Shown one piece after another: positions 22,916 through 35,195 of a stretch of DNA of 64,000 nt; position 1 is the stretch's first letter, and the number at the start of each line of letters is the position of its first letter. The position numbers and the translations under genes are program-made. Source of the DNA: Tanypteryx hageni. Taxonomy: Eukaryota; Arthropoda; Insecta; Odonata; Petaluridae. The stretch is taken from the NCBI GenBank assembly GCA_028673005.1, contig CM054120.1:60076057-60140056 (forward strand), given 5' to 3'. The notes under the pieces were generated by a model that was not told the DNA's origin, ran no database searches, and saw nothing but the letters and a program-made list of their open reading frames with translations.

Positions 22916-23894
22916 TGAAGTTGCACACATAAACTATAAAAACAAACATGCCATTGAAAATATCAGTTGTCTAAATTTATAAGTACAATTTGCTATTAAT
23001 ACATTTAAACCTGCAGATTTCTAAATTCGCAAAATATTTTGCGGGTACCACTAGTTTCTTCAATTAAAAATATCAATAAAGTAAAAGAATTTACATTATA
23101 CTAAAAAATTAAAAATAATTTTATTTATATTGTAGGTATTACATACAATTTAAATCACCCTTATCGATTTCATCCTAGCAAATTTGTTAATTACTACATC
23201 ACAATTTGATATATTTTCTAAAAATCTGAGATTTCTAGGGACAAAATTGCTAGATTTTTTAATCTTTTTGTCGCCATACAACTACGCAGGTAATTTTTAA
23301 TCAACTTCATCTTCGAAAAACCTCTTTCCATGGATGCTACTGAAATTGGGAGAGTCAAATAAATCATAGGTGCTGTGCAAACGTTGCAATGATCAGATGC
23401 TAGACCCCATTTAATAATCAGAAGTTCCAAATATTCCTTAACATCCTTGAACTAGTTTAATACAATCCTCATATTTGAAATTGTTTTTAGTGTTATTAAT
23501 TCTTCTTGTAGACTTCGAGTCAAAGATTTTTTATATATATCGTGAAATATTTTTGAGATAATAAATTTCAGATACGCTTAACATTAAATCGTCTCTGGTG
23601 CGAGAAGACTGAAAAAAGTTCTTAGTTCTATTGTTTTCTTGAATCGTATACCTATTTGTTCAAAAGTTTTACCAAAAATATTCATTTTCAATTTTCTGCT
23701 TCACTTCTAATGAATTGTTCCTGATCGAAGAACCTCTTTTTAAGTTGAATTCGTTTTGTTTTAAACTCGATTGGTATACCATATTTTATAGCCGTTTTAT
23801 TTTCTTCTTTCACAATCCATCCAAATCATTTTTTAAAGACAAAAGTTTTTCGCTGCATTTTTACATTCACCCGAACTGACGACCCGCCCCTGCT
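22916..23894 (-). pseudogene. Truncated ZMYM1-like hAT element with C-terminal transposase
   Basis: A minus-strand frame (23430-23218) reads LTLPISVASMERGFSKMKL then IKNYLRSCMATKRLKNLA, the hAT C-terminal dimerisation region with its family-typical SVASMERGFS core. The rest of the transposase is missing. The right edge looks like a real terminus: ACGACCCGCCCCTG at 23881-23894, reverse complement CAGGGGCGGGTCGT. The left edge abuts duplication 2. A second, more decayed copy lies at 63366-64000 and starts at nearly the same internal point, so the left border is shared. Non-functional. Confidence 0.8.
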
Positions 23895-24094
23895 AATGTA
23901 CTCTCAGTTCACTCTTTTTTAGTGTGAGACACTGGCGCACATTTTTGAAGACCTCTTGATACGGATAAATAAATCTTTAAACGTGATTTTGAACGTTTCA
24001 AGTTAGATTTAAATTTTCACGATAAGAAAATTAACCTTCATACTTTTCTCCGTAAGAAGTAGCAAATCTCATACAATCTATCGACAACTCAAAT
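23895..24094. other. No recognised feature
   Basis: Short spacer between a hAT end and an R2 repeat. Confidence 0.4.
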
Positions 24095-24330
24095 ATATTT
24101 AAAAGTTTCAAGGAAAAAATACTTGCAAGTCAAGAAATTGACTTTTTCGTGTTATCATAAGAGTAATATATATAATTATCCGGCGTCGTACACAGGACTC
24201 TTCGGTTTTTTTCATTCCCTATTTTTAACTGATTCAAGTTTTTTCGCAAAATTACATTCTGCTACCTAGCCGGGAAGATTGTTAAACTTTATCAAAAGGA
24301 ACTGTGACGGACAGTGACAATGACAGATTA
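24095..24330 (+). repeat. Interspersed repeat family R2, partial copy
   Basis: Shares with 25285-25530, 37180-37405 and 40440-40640 the order: a line like ATTGACTTTTTCGTGTTATC, then a CCTAGCCGGGAAGATTGTTA line, then a short GACGGACAG run. The left module of the full-length copy is missing. Confidence 0.65.
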
Positions 24331-24679
24331 TATAAAGACTAGTGTATTAGCTTTCATATGAAGGGTGTCAGGTATGGTTGAAAACCCATCGTAATACTGG
24401 TAATTCTTATGAAACCATACATCTTAAGTAATCGTAACTCATTATTATGGTTAATCTCTAAATTAGTTTATTTTTCTAGTGTACTTGCGTTTTGGAATTC
24501 AAAGGGGAACTTAGAAATGAATAATAACAGCTGTAATTATTCAGTAAGGGACGGTATAAAATTTTACAAAATAGAGATTCGGGAGAATATCTTTCTCATT
24601 CTTGTTTTCTCCAATGATGAGCCCCTTGTCAAAAATGAAGTAATAATAATAAATAAATAATAATATTCCTTCTATCACG
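24331..24679. other. No recognised feature
   Basis: Includes an 83-codon frame (24409-24660) without recognisable domain and ending in an AATAAATAA stretch; there is no support for a gene. Confidence 0.4.
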
Positions 24680-24935
24680 CCGTCGCTCTCTCCCTCCTTT
24701 CTTCTCCCATTCATTTTCTCTCTGTCTCACTCCCTCTTTCTGCCTCTTTTCTCCCACCTCCCAGTCTCTCATTCGCCCCTATCACAATCCATAGCTCTCC
24801 CTCTTTTTCTCCGTTTCCTTCTTCATCTCTTTCCTCCCGCTCTTTTCTAATTCTATACCTCCTTACTCTCCCTGTAACTTCCATTCTATATCCCTTTCTT
24901 CTTATCTCCCTCCCCACATCCCCCTCTCTCTTACT
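24680..24935. repeat. CT-rich low-complexity tract
   Basis: Polypyrimidine on the plus strand. The embedded AGACTTCC core of the tract at 3058 is not present. The minus-strand frame across it is an arginine/glutamate-rich low-complexity artefact. Confidence 0.75.
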
Positions 24936-25284
24936 CTACATCTAGATAGTCGTTTAGTTAAGCAAAAGAATCCAAATTAAATCCCAGTCCCATTAAGATT
25001 ACGTAATTTCGCGAAAAATCCCACGATATTTTAAGGCACTCTTATATATCACATGTATGCGGGTTGAGACAGCAATCGATTCTCGAAGTTTAACAATGAC
25101 GTGGTCGGCAAGGCAACATCCCATTTAAAAGCCGATATTTCCCCAAAATAGGTGATTTAAATGTTTAATATGAGAGATCTCGAAAGGTAGACGGAAAAAG
25201 ATGAATAGAATAAGAACCTGCGGTAATTTTACTAAAACATATCTTAAATTCGAAGATCGTACGTCAACTATTTCTAATTTTAAT

Positions 25285-25530
25285 TTCCAAAAGAATAAAA
25301 GCCTGCATTTAAAAAAGTGTCTTTTTACGTGTTATCTTAGGGGAAATGGAAATCACCCCCCTGGAGCTGAACCCGCGTCATTTTTCGTATTTGTTTCTTC
25401 ATTTAATTTTTATATCTGAATCAAACATTTCTGCGAAATTTCAACCTTCCACCTAATCGGGAAGTTTGTTAAAACGCATTGAAAATGCCATTGATGACGT
25501 CAGCGTCAGACACACAGCAAGGCTTTTATT
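25285..25530 (+). repeat. Interspersed repeat family R2, partial copy
   Basis: Contains GTCTTTTTACGTGTTATCTT, GAAATTTCAACCTTCCACCT and AATCGGGAAGTTTGTTAAAA in the order seen in other copies, ending near a CAGACACACAGC run. Confidence 0.7.
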
Positions 25531-25766
25531 AATAGAGATACATTCAATGTCTTTTCGTGCACACGTAGAGTTTAGTACGTCAAATGAATTATCTACGACG
25601 ACAGTATGAACGTAAATACGGAGATTTTACTATTGTGAGCACATAGCGATTTGTAAGTGAAAGTAGAATAGATAATTTAAGACCGTTAAATGGACGTGAA
25701 CGTACAGACTATATTTTTATTTTAAAGAATAAACACTCATACTAAACTACTTAGCAACAAACGATG

Positions 25767-26026
25767 CCCCCCCCCATTTTATGTCCTCATCACCCTCCGA
25801 TGGATGCATTTTCAAACCATTTCCGTGCTAAATTCCTCTTTTAAACCCTACATATTAGGTACAAACGACCAGGGCCGGCGCGTGCACGGGTGCAACGTGT
25901 GCAACGAACACGGGCGGCCGACATGAGTTTATGCACTTCCTCTGACAAATTGAGGGGCGGTTCACCAGGTGGTTGGATTCAGTAATGTCTGAGTACATAA
26001 GACGCAGGAAAAAACAGAAGATGGTA
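25767..26026 (+). repeat. Duplication 1, left part, copy 2, with hAT terminus
   Basis: Matches 1-259. The hAT-type start CAGGGCCGGCGCGTGC is at 25870. The basic peptide start reads MSEYIRRRKKQKM here, slightly better preserved than in copy 1. The block is cut at 26026 by the 3' end of the Jockey-type fragment. Confidence 0.9.
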
Positions 26027-26880
26027 AGTGGTGGAAAACTCCTTCAGCCAAAAACTATAGGGTAAGCCCTATGCATTTCGCCCACTAAGTGGGCATCTAC
26101 AGGGGAGAACTTGCCTTGGCAGTGAACGGGGTTCAACCAGGCCCTGTGGCTCATACCCTCCCGTGGTATATGCAATTTTTGAGTTGCCTTCCAGTGTGGC
26201 TCTACTCAACGTCGTGTTATAAAATACTTGACAGTGCAGGCACCGCACCCATATTTTCAATAATCGTCAATAAGAGTTAAAATTATGTTATGTTCGCCGC
26301 TTTTTTGGAGGGACCCAATCCTCTTCACCTGTGTATGCCAGTGCTCGTTTGTGCTTGTCCCAGACCGATACTCTGTTTATAGCGAGATCGCGGAGAACGT
26401 CATTTGTTTTATTTTCGAGAGCAAATCTATATTTAGTGGCCAAGTCTTTGGCGACTTCTCTAATTGTTTTTGTTTTTAGCATTTCGTGGAGGTCTACATT
26501 CTGACCCAGTGTTTTGCTTATTCTCTTTAAAATTTTTCTCTCCGCGGTCCCGAGTATTTTCCAGGACTTCTGCATTATGAGTCCTGTCCATACTGGCGCA
26601 GCGTACATGAGAGTCGGTCTGATGATTGCTTTATAGAGCTGTGTTTTAATTCCCTGGACACGTCAATTGAATTAAAAATTGGGAAGAGTCTAGCTCTTTT
26701 CCCAGCTGCCGCTAAGTTAATCATTTTTACATGTTCGTCAAACCGTAGTTTCTCGTCCATGATTACACCTAAATATTTAATATGTTTCGCCCAGGGAATT
26801 TCCACACCTTCAATTAAAAGTTGTCTCGGCATCTTGGCATCCTTTTTTTTTGAAGAGGATTGCTTGTGTCTTTTAAACAC
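26027..26880 (-). pseudogene. 5'-truncated Jockey-type LINE, 3' part of ORF2
   Basis: On the minus strand two overlapping frames form the thumb and C-terminal end of a non-LTR reverse transcriptase. Part one (26880-26575) has IPWAKHIKYLGVIMDEKL, RFDEHVK and ARLFPIFNS. Part two (26608-26288) has MYAAPVWTGLIMQKSW and RISKTLGQNVDLHEML. A frameshift near 26620-26645 breaks the family-typical YKAIIRPTL line. The catalytic palm, endonuclease and ORF1 are missing, as expected from 5' truncation during target-primed insertion. The 3' untranslated part runs to 26027, where the last 40 bp equal the arm of the palindrome at 13615. There is no poly(A) tail, which some Jockey-related elements also lack. 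Confidence 0.8.
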
Positions 26881-27650
26881 TCAATGTTAGAAAACGAGGA
26901 CCGTCTAAACGTGACCCCTCCAACCCCTCCGCCGCCTCAGTGCGTTTTGGAGACCCTTTCCATTCCCTTTCCTTACCTTCCCATTGGTCGAAGACGTTGC
27001 CAGGCAACGAGCTACGTAAGCAGTCGCGTTTCCTCTTCCCCTCCTCCTGCTCCCCGCCCTTTCGTTCCCCCCGCTCCCTCCCCGACTGCCGCATTTCGTA
27101 TTGCAGCGTATTTTCCGTAAACCAAAACGTTTAATTATTATATAAATTTGATACAATGATCCTCCATCAATTTTTTTCAGTTCTGAAAACAATTTATCCA
27201 TCAAATGTATGTGTGGGAATTGGTATACACTTCTAAAGAAAAAAGAACATTTTTATATACGTTTATTGCAAAAAAAATTAAGTAGAAAATATAACAATAT
27301 TATTGGCCCATTGATCTGTAGAAACAAGTATAGGACAAGGTCGGCATAGTATAAACAATAATGAATATCACATAAGAGTTTCTTTAGGAGCACATCAAAA
27401 GCAACAATAATACATTCCAAACATTATTGAAATAATAAAAAAACATTCAAAGGTTGCTATATTTTAAACAAGGAGAAGTAATAGATTACAGTTATATCAT
27501 ATTATATACATAAAACAATATCCAGGAAGTCCTTGACATTATAAAGACAGACAACAATAAATTATACACCGAGTATCGCATTTTATATAAATAAATATAC
27601 CTCATAAAGTTCTCCCTAATGGCACTACTAGGCCTGCGTGGGGTCTGAAA
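26881..27650. other. Unassigned; G+C-rich island then A+T-rich sequence
   Basis: 26890-27110 is pyrimidine- and G+C-rich, with a line (CAGTGCGTTTTGGAGACCC) that resembles GGTGTGTTTTGGAGAGCCTC at about 28606 next to the Penelope-like element. Frames on both strands here are mutual shadows without domains. 27120-27650 is A+T-rich and featureless. Confidence 0.4.
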
Positions 27651-27657
27651 CCCCGAG

Positions 27658-27962
27658 GGGCCAGGTTGTGGGTTCACTTCACCTTGCTCTACTGCTGCAA
27701 GAAGGAAATACAAGTTAACCATTTAGTCAACTAACAACAAAAACTATTAACTAATTAATAATGAATAACAGAAAAATGATCAGAAGCAATATTGTTAATA
27801 TTTTTTACAAGATATTTTTAAAATACTAAAGACACCTGCCAGGTGGAGAGGAAAACACAGGTGTCAATGGCTCAGCCCACGACGGGCCAGGCTGTGGGCC
27901 AACTTCATCTTGTTTTGCTGCTGCAGAAGGAAATACAAGTTAACCATTGAGTCAACTAACAA
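27658..27962. repeat. Pair of ~80-bp direct repeats, 226 bp apart
   Basis: 27658-27737 and 27884-27962 share GGGCCAGG, a CTGCTGCA stretch and AAGGAAATACAAGTTAACCA, with a few substitutions. On the minus strand both encode a short line of the type EV(N/G)PQPGPS, vaguely like a 2A peptide but without the required NPGP. Confidence 0.75.
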
Positions 27963-28482
27963 GTAACACTTCATAGAATGCTCCAAGCATGATTGGAGAA
28001 GATACTTGAAAAGATGAAAACAGTAGTCACTAGATAAACTCTCTCTGATGGAATTCTCTGCAAAACATCACTAAAATTATTTACCTGGCAGATGTAAATT
28101 CGGAATGGAATCCTTCCGAAGTTTCATAGTGCCTTCAATAAAATTCTCCTGAGAGAAATGCCTCAGGCAAAGTCTTCTATTGTTATAGATGGCCATTCAG
28201 TTCATGGACATGAGCTTAGGATTCCCAACCAGCTTCAACCAAACATCGAATCGACGATTTGAGTCGGAAATGGGATGAGGGAACCTGGATTTATCATTTA
28301 AAAATATACATCCTCTTGCCGATCTCGCGTATTTCACACTCAGGCATTTCTAAATATTAATAAATGAATTATATGTCAAAATATTTACCTAACTCGAGTA
28401 CCCTCCTTATTCCCGCAATTGGTGACGCAACACGAAAAACAAGCCATAGCCAGAAATAACTGGAAACAACGTGTAACCGCAC
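27963..28482. other. No recognised feature
   Basis: Spacer between the 80-bp repeats and the short tandem repeat; no domain, RNA or repeat seen. Confidence 0.4.
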
Positions 28483-28552
28483 GAAATCACGTGAAACCTG
28501 GAAACCTGGTGAAATCACGTGAAACCTGTTGAAACCACTTGAAACACAAAAA
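28483..28552. repeat. 28-bp tandem repeat, about 2.5 units
   Basis: GAAATCACGTGAAACCTG occurs at 28483 and 28511, followed by a degenerate GAAACCACTTGAAAC unit. It lies 3' of the Penelope-like coding region in the element's orientation and could be part of its tail. Confidence 0.75.
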
Positions 28553-28699
28553 CCGTTTGTAAGTGCGCGCAACCTATTTCCTCTACTTCCCCTCCATCGC
28601 CTCTGGTGTGTTTTGGAGAGCCTCTCCAAAGGCGGTCCTCGTTTTGCTGTCCGAGTGCCCGTCCCCTGGGTTCAACTGCAACGAAATTGAAGGAAAAGA

Positions 28700-31261
28700 T
28701 TATAACGAAGACCGAAAAACATTTGAGGATCGAAAAGAATTTTGTGCGTCAATACTGTTGAGTTCGGTCAATTTATATAAAGTTTTGTTAAAGTCAATAT
28801 CTGTATTCATGAGATTCTTTCTGTTTTTATAGATATGCAGATTTTCTAAAGAGTTAAGTGAATGGTTGGCTGAAGTTAACAACATTAAATCCTCTTGGTG
28901 TATACTGTGTCCAGTTTCGAGGATGTGAGTGGCTACGCTTGATTTCTCAAAACGATTGTGTTTGTAATGCTCAAAGTGTTCTTTGAATCACGTTATTAGT
29001 TTTCGTCTGGTTCGTCCTATGTACATTAAATTGCAATGTGAACATTGTATTTTATAAATTCCGGATTTGTTCAGATTCTCCGTTTTGTCTTTGGTGCTAT
29101 CCAGTAAGTTTTTCAAACTATGTGGGTTCGTGTATGTTATTGTGCAATTCTTATGTTTGAAAATTTTATTCAAGCCCCTGTTTAATATGGGAAAATACGG
29201 TTGTTTTATATATTTGTTGGCCTTATTTTTGTTAAGCTTGAAAGTGTTGGAGTTGGACAACATTTTTTTAAGATTGTGTTTTCTTATTAATTTATTGATT
29301 AAATTGTGATCAAAACCAAGTTTCTTTGCAGTTCGTTTTATATGTTTGAGTTCTTTAACATATCTATCTTTGTTGAGGGGGATGTTGCACAATCGGTGTG
29401 TTAAGAATTGGAAAACAGCTGTTTTTTGATTCATAGGATGAAAGGAGTTATTTGGAATATGATTGTTAGTGTGTGTTGGTTTCCTAAAAATATCGAACTC
29501 TATTTGTTGTTGGTTATTGATGATTCGTAAATCCAGAAATGGTAATGTATTGATCTCCTGAAGTTCAAAAGTGAATTTTATGGATGGATATATATTGTTT
29601 AATTGATCCATAAAGTCTTCTGCTTTTTGTTTTTTTTAATAAAAAATTGTGAAAATATCATGAACATATCTAAACCAACTTTCTGGAAAATAATGGAATT
29701 TATCTTTGCAAGTCTTTTCAAAATGTGACATAAATATGTTGGCTAAAAAAGGGGACAAAGGGTTTCCAATAGAGGTACCTTGTGTTTGTTGATAAATTTC
29801 ATTTTGAAATTGAAAGATGTTTTGTTGCATGCATAAGTTAGTGAGCTGTAGGTATTCGTGGAGAACTTCATCAGTAAAATTTTGTTTTAGTAAAAGAGAT
29901 TGTAAGATTTGGGATGTTTTATCTAAGGGTACACTTGGGAAAAGACTTTTCACGTCGAAAGAGACCAAAATCTCTGATTCTTTTATGGTTGTATTTTTCA
30001 ATTTGTTAATCAGATCATACGAATTTTTGACTGAGTGTTTGTCAAGGAACGGCATCTGTTTGAATTCACTTTTTAGCCATTTGGCTAAATTATAAGTGGG
30101 TTGTTGATCCCTGATGCAATTGGTCTCATGGAGTTATCGTTCTTGTGAATTTTAGGAAGACAATATAGTTTAGGTATGTTTGGGTTGGAAGTATTTAATT
30201 TGAAACTTAATTTTTTATTTATGATATTATTGCATCCTTTGATGATTGCTTTGGTTTTATTGATCATGGAATTTAAAGGGATTTTATTTAATTTGATTTA
30301 TGGTCCATTATTTAACATGGTTTGGAAGCTGTCAACATATTGTGCATTGTCCATGATTACAATTTTGTTGCCTTTATCAGCTTTGATGTAAAAGCAATCT
30401 TTTCCTCTTAGTTTTTAATGGTAATGGGAAAATTACTATTAATAAGATGAATATTTGTGGGCTTCTTCAAGTTATCTTTTAATTGTAATAAACAAGCTTG
30501 TCTGATGTAATTTTTTGAATTTTCATCAAAAAATTCTATGGATTTTTCAATGTTGGTAATAAGTTCGTCTATAGGCAGTTTCCTAGGTGGTAATGCAAAC
30601 TTCAAACCCATATTTAGTAAAGACAATTCTTCCTGAGAAAAAGATGTTTTGGATAAATTTTCAATGAATTCAAATTTCTGTGAGATGTGATTGCGTTGAT
30701 TAGCTATGTTATGTGTGTTACCAATCTGTTTTGGTTTAAGAATTTTTAATTTTTTGTCTAAAGTTAATGATTTGGTGTGATATTTATGAGTATTGGTCTC
30801 GTGCATTTTATGTTCAAAGTTGTTCCATAGTTTAAGCCAACGTTATTTAAGTTTTTTGTTATTTTTAGATGTAAATCGTATGCCAATATTTCTAGTAAGC
30901 TTCTTTTGGCGTATAGGTTCTTAATTTCTAGTTGGAACCATTTGTTGATGGCTAATTGTTTTACTTTGGTCATAATATGGTCCTTCCTTGTTTTTGAGAA
31001 GACATTCATGAAGTTAGGTGTGACCTTATTTTCTCTGCAAGATTTCAAAAATTTTATGTCAGCTGCTAAATTGTTGATTCTGGTGTGCAAATTGTGAAAG
31101 CGGTTTAAATCCTTAGTCGAAAACGTAAAAACTGAGGTATCATTATATAATGACATGTCAATTATATAAAAGTAAAAAACAGTAAACTGCAACCAAGTTG
31201 TATAATCCTCAAGAATAGAACCAAACGATAGAAGACAAAAGGGGGGTCTGAACAAATCCAA
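28700..31261 (-). pseudogene. Penelope-like retroelement, RT plus GIY-YIG, inactivated
   Basis: Read on the minus strand the pieces appear in family order. N-terminal part (31261-30408) ends with SLLNMGLKFALPPRKLP. Reverse transcriptase fingers and palm (about 30400-29636) have PKLYCLPKIHKND, ILVSFDVKSLFPSVPL (motif A, Asp present) and QTQGTSIGNPLSPFLANI (motif B). The motif C position (29657-29668) reads YVHD instead of the usual YVDD. Then comes the RT C-terminal and linker part (29611 on), with TLPFLDLRI. The GIY-YIG endonuclease starts at SGIYKIQCSHCNLMYIGRTR. Lesions: stop at 29638-29636, frameshifts near 30085-30055 and 30408, a stop near 30295, and a stop at about 28987-28985 right after the GIY-YIG start; the frame then resumes (EHFEHYKHNRF...). 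It encoded a single RT-endonuclease polyprotein and is now dead. Confidence 0.92.
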
Positions 31262-32033
31262 GAGGTAATAAAAGTTTATAAAAACAAATTAATTTTTTTT
31301 TAAATGGGCGATGAAATCGTGTAATACCTCAATTGGAGTTGTGAAATGTACGGCCGCTTTAGGATTGAAGCCAAAAGTAGAAATAGGCAATGTTGTATTT
31401 TAATATGTGGTAATAAGGATACAGGTAAAGGGTATACTGGTGATAAAAATAATGGAAATGACCCACAATAAAATAGAAGGAACACCAATGTTGGTGACCT
31501 TGTAAAATGACGATCGCAGGGCGCGATCACGTAAGGTAGACTGGTGAAAAACATCATTTTCAACATTAAAAATTATTAAAAAATTTTTAGGTCAACAATG
31601 GCTCAAAAAAGCAGTAATTTGGCAACCATTTCAATCGAACATGAGATCGAAGAGAAATTAGACACTCACCAGCTAATTAAATAATCTTCTGAACTAAAAG
31701 CCAGACGTGCTGACTTTATGTAACGACTGTCGAAATTTCCACTTTTTTTATTGCTATTTTGAAATGCATCACAAAAATTTGCTCATTTTCTTTTGAAGTT
31801 GATGATATGTCTTGATGATCAAATAAAGTTACTTGGGAAGATCTTTTTATAGTATTAATTTTACACTGTTTCAAAGCAAATTAAATATTTTGTTTGTTTT
31901 CAGAATGAAAAACTTGTGCATGTGTTGTCCAATTAGAGTTCGTAAATAAATCTATAAAGTTTTTGATATTATTAATGGTGTGATTATAAATAAATACGTA
32001 AAATCCTTATCTGTATGTTATTGCTTTCATCAA
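31262..32033. other. 5' flank of the Penelope-like element; nothing recognised
   Basis: A+T-rich. It may include the element's untranslated leader, but I see no pseudo-LTR match to the 3' side. Confidence 0.4.
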
Positions 32034-33876
32034 CTATATAATACATAATGTAATTTATGCCACAGTTGAAAATCTACTGGCAAATAATACATTATACAGA
32101 TTTGCTTCAACAACCTCGGGAGTAAGGTTTCTGTCTCATCGGTTGGCAGTGCTTCGCGATTAGTAAGACAAAAGACAGTAAAGAACTGGTTTAGGCAAAA
32201 TTTCCAAACTTGGAGGTCGCTATGGTAATATTCTCGGTCGTGATCTAGTCTGATAAATTTTTAGCCTAGATTCCAGAATGAAAATAGGCTTATAGTTTTG
32301 TCGTTGTGTCTGTGTGTCCGTCCGTCCCCCAATTAACCCTTGAACCAATAGACCGATGTTCATGAAACTTGTAGAAAATCTCTTCCTACATAGGCTGAGC
32401 TCCAGAGGATAGTTTTTGTTGCGAAGATTGAAGTCCCGGGTTTGATTCCAGGAACTATCCTTTCCATTTGATTTACATGGGAAATCTGAAATCCATCGTG
32501 CAGAGTAATTATCTCTTGCGCATTAAAATATCTTAGAGTTGTAATATCGGAGCGAGTTTTGTACTCTTCTCTGAGGCAAAATATGAAGATTATAATTTTT
32601 ATTGTAGAATTGAGCTTATCGATTGCATTTCTTCAAATTTCGCGTAAATACTGGCGATTTTTCAGTTTTTCTTACTCATTACGAGAGTGTTGCCAGAGAA
32701 ACAACTATTGTCGGACTCAGATTGCGTATATTCCAATACGTACACGCGTTAATTTTGCCGCACAAATACGCTTGATCGATTTAATATTTCGTTTAATGTA
32801 TTTGTAGTATTTTATAACGCTAGATTATAAAATTTGTGAACAGAAAGAGCGACATACCCGCGATGATTTTAAAGCTATTAAAGCAAATATAAGTATGAAA
32901 TAGATGATTAAATGGAAAGTAGGCATTAGAAGTTCTGTTTGGATCATCTTGTTTCTATATTCTAACTAGAGAAAACAATTTATTTCTCGTTTTATATTTT
33001 CGGTGGATGATCCTATTGGAATTAGGCAAGGTCCTTTTTTGCAATGCCGTGAAGCGTAGATATTACATCTTTTGGGGTCCGTCTTCATCGTTAGATATTT
33101 AGGCGAGCGGTGGTTGGGGGACATCTGTTCTATTAGATGGGAGAGGCGACGAAATTTTTACGCAATCTACCTAAAACGGGTTGGCGATGGAGGTCCTGAG
33201 CATCCCTGCTGTACAGATAATTCAGCAAGAACACTCGGAACAGGAATTGAAAATTCGCTGATGGCAATGAAGCGAGATTCCGAGATATGTGTACATAGGG
33301 GGGTGGGAGGGAGTGGGGCGGAGTGGCGACCAACTTGATTCCGCACACGGACGGCCAATAGGCACGCGCCGGCGATGCAAACGACAAACGAAAGAAATAT
33401 CTGACAAGGGAACTTTGGCCTGGATCCATTCTGACAAGGCTAAGGATATTAAGGACAATGAGTAATCGGGAATATATCACTCAAGGAAAGGGAGGGGCTA
33501 CTGGGGCAATCATCCACTCCTTGAGAAGTTTCAGGATCCGCCCCTGCGTGAATGATAATCTAAATATAAGATCGAATAAAAATATATGCTAACCTCCTTC
33601 TATGAAAAACTCCGTTGATCGTAGACTTGGTATATCTCCAGCTCTCAGGGTGAAAAACATGCATTCTCCAATGGGAAAAGAATAATATTAACACTAAATA
33701 CTCACATAACATCTTGAGAAAAGACAAAAACATATCAATAATTCCCAAGAATATCTAATCTGCTATTACTTGTTAACAGATTCTTCAAACACTAAAAGGT
33801 GCACACCTCTTGACTGTCATTACCGCAACGATGGACGTTTTGGAACTAGACAAACTGCTCTTCTTTGATGTCACCG
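32034..33876 (+). repeat. Duplication 1, block A, copy 2
   Basis: Collinear with 674-2508. It includes the tRNA-like hairpin at 32407-32460, where GGATAGTT pairs with AACTATCC over 8 bp. The block ends at TCACCG (33871-33876), where the 3.68-kb block private to copy 2 begins. Confidence 0.9.
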
Positions 33877-34751
33877 ATATGAAATGCGAGAGAGGAGGAA
33901 ATTTTAAAGGAGAAGGGGTTGAAAACAATGATGTGAGAATATATTCCCCGTCCTCAAGGCGTAGAAATTACTATGAGGAAGTGACCCAAAGGGGGCTCAA
34001 ACAAGAGCAGCAACAAATAAACCGAAGAATATGACCGTGCCCGAATGAATGCACGTGGAAACAAAGGGGAACTTCAGGAGGGGTCTTGCGAATTCCCGCG
34101 TCCTCCTCGGACTTTCACGCCTCGGGACTGCAAGGGGAGGAGAGGTGAGAAGGCTCGAGTTTGGAAAAACCGAGGAGAGAGTAAATATAAGACAATTGGA
34201 AGAGACCGATAAAAGGGTACATGACCCTCATGAAATTTTTTTGCCGCCACTCAAGCTATCGCCCCTGTTACCGACGCCGCAGTCTTACGGACATGTTCGT
34301 AGCTGAAGCAGCTTAAGAATACGGATAGCAAACAGCTCACGACCGAAGCAATCTCGGCCCAGAGGCAGCATCGGACCACCAGAATTTTGCCCGATCTCTC
34401 GGCAGATCAATCCGCCCCTGAGACAAGGATAATGCGTCCTTGTCGCTGACACTTATAATATAAAAGGCAACGGTCGTATTTTATACTGCAGACGCCGCTA
34501 AATCGTTAAATGAGGTGTATTTCATAATTTTTGAGGCCCCTCCGGGGCCGAGGTCCAAAGACAATGCCTTGCCATAGTTCCGTCTCTGTATCTCGTATAG
34601 CTGTTAGCAAGATTTTAGCCATAGAAGCAGTTGTTGTTTCACTCCAGGTCGATATGTATTCAAGTTCCCGAACGATTTTCTCAATCGAGTCGATAAACTT
34701 TATGAAAGAATCAAGTGGTTGTTTATTTTTAGGCCATTGTTAGAAAAATTG

Positions 34752-35195
34752 TATTTACTCAAAAATGGCTACAGGGAATTTGCTTAAAAATCCAGCCAAT
34801 TGTAGAGCTTCATGTCACAAGTAATACTTCGTAAGCCATATATCTCTTAATTTCACTATATGTCGTCCAGTGACATTAAAATGTACGCTCAACTACTTTA
34901 CCTAAGCTCTATGACGTCACACCTTCGCCGCAATCCACTCAAAATCTTACTACAGCCTAGACGCTTAAACTAAATCGAATGATTTATCTTATTTTTGGAA
35001 AATATTATTTATAACAGATACCCTGAAGAGATGAACGATATTGCGCTACAATTAAGAGTACTCCATTTTAGGATATTTTGAAACAAAATTCGTTTTACTC
35101 AAAAATGGCTGTAAGGATTTTGATTAATATCCATCCAATCGTACATCATGATGTCGCGAATAGTACTAATTCTGCCATGTGTCCCAAAAATTATA
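34752..35195. repeat. Diverged direct repeat pair, ~341 bp apart
   Basis: TTTACTCAAAAATGGCTACA (about 34755) and TTTTACTCAAAAATGGCTGT (about 35093) start two ~100-bp stretches that stay alignable (CCAGCCAATTGTAGAGC / CCATCCAATCGTACATC). They are old; function unknown. Confidence 0.6.

Noticed and set aside
26873..27204. Several overlapping Arg/Gly- or Pro-rich frames on both strands
   Set aside because: They shadow one another across a pyrimidine-rich island; none has a domain.
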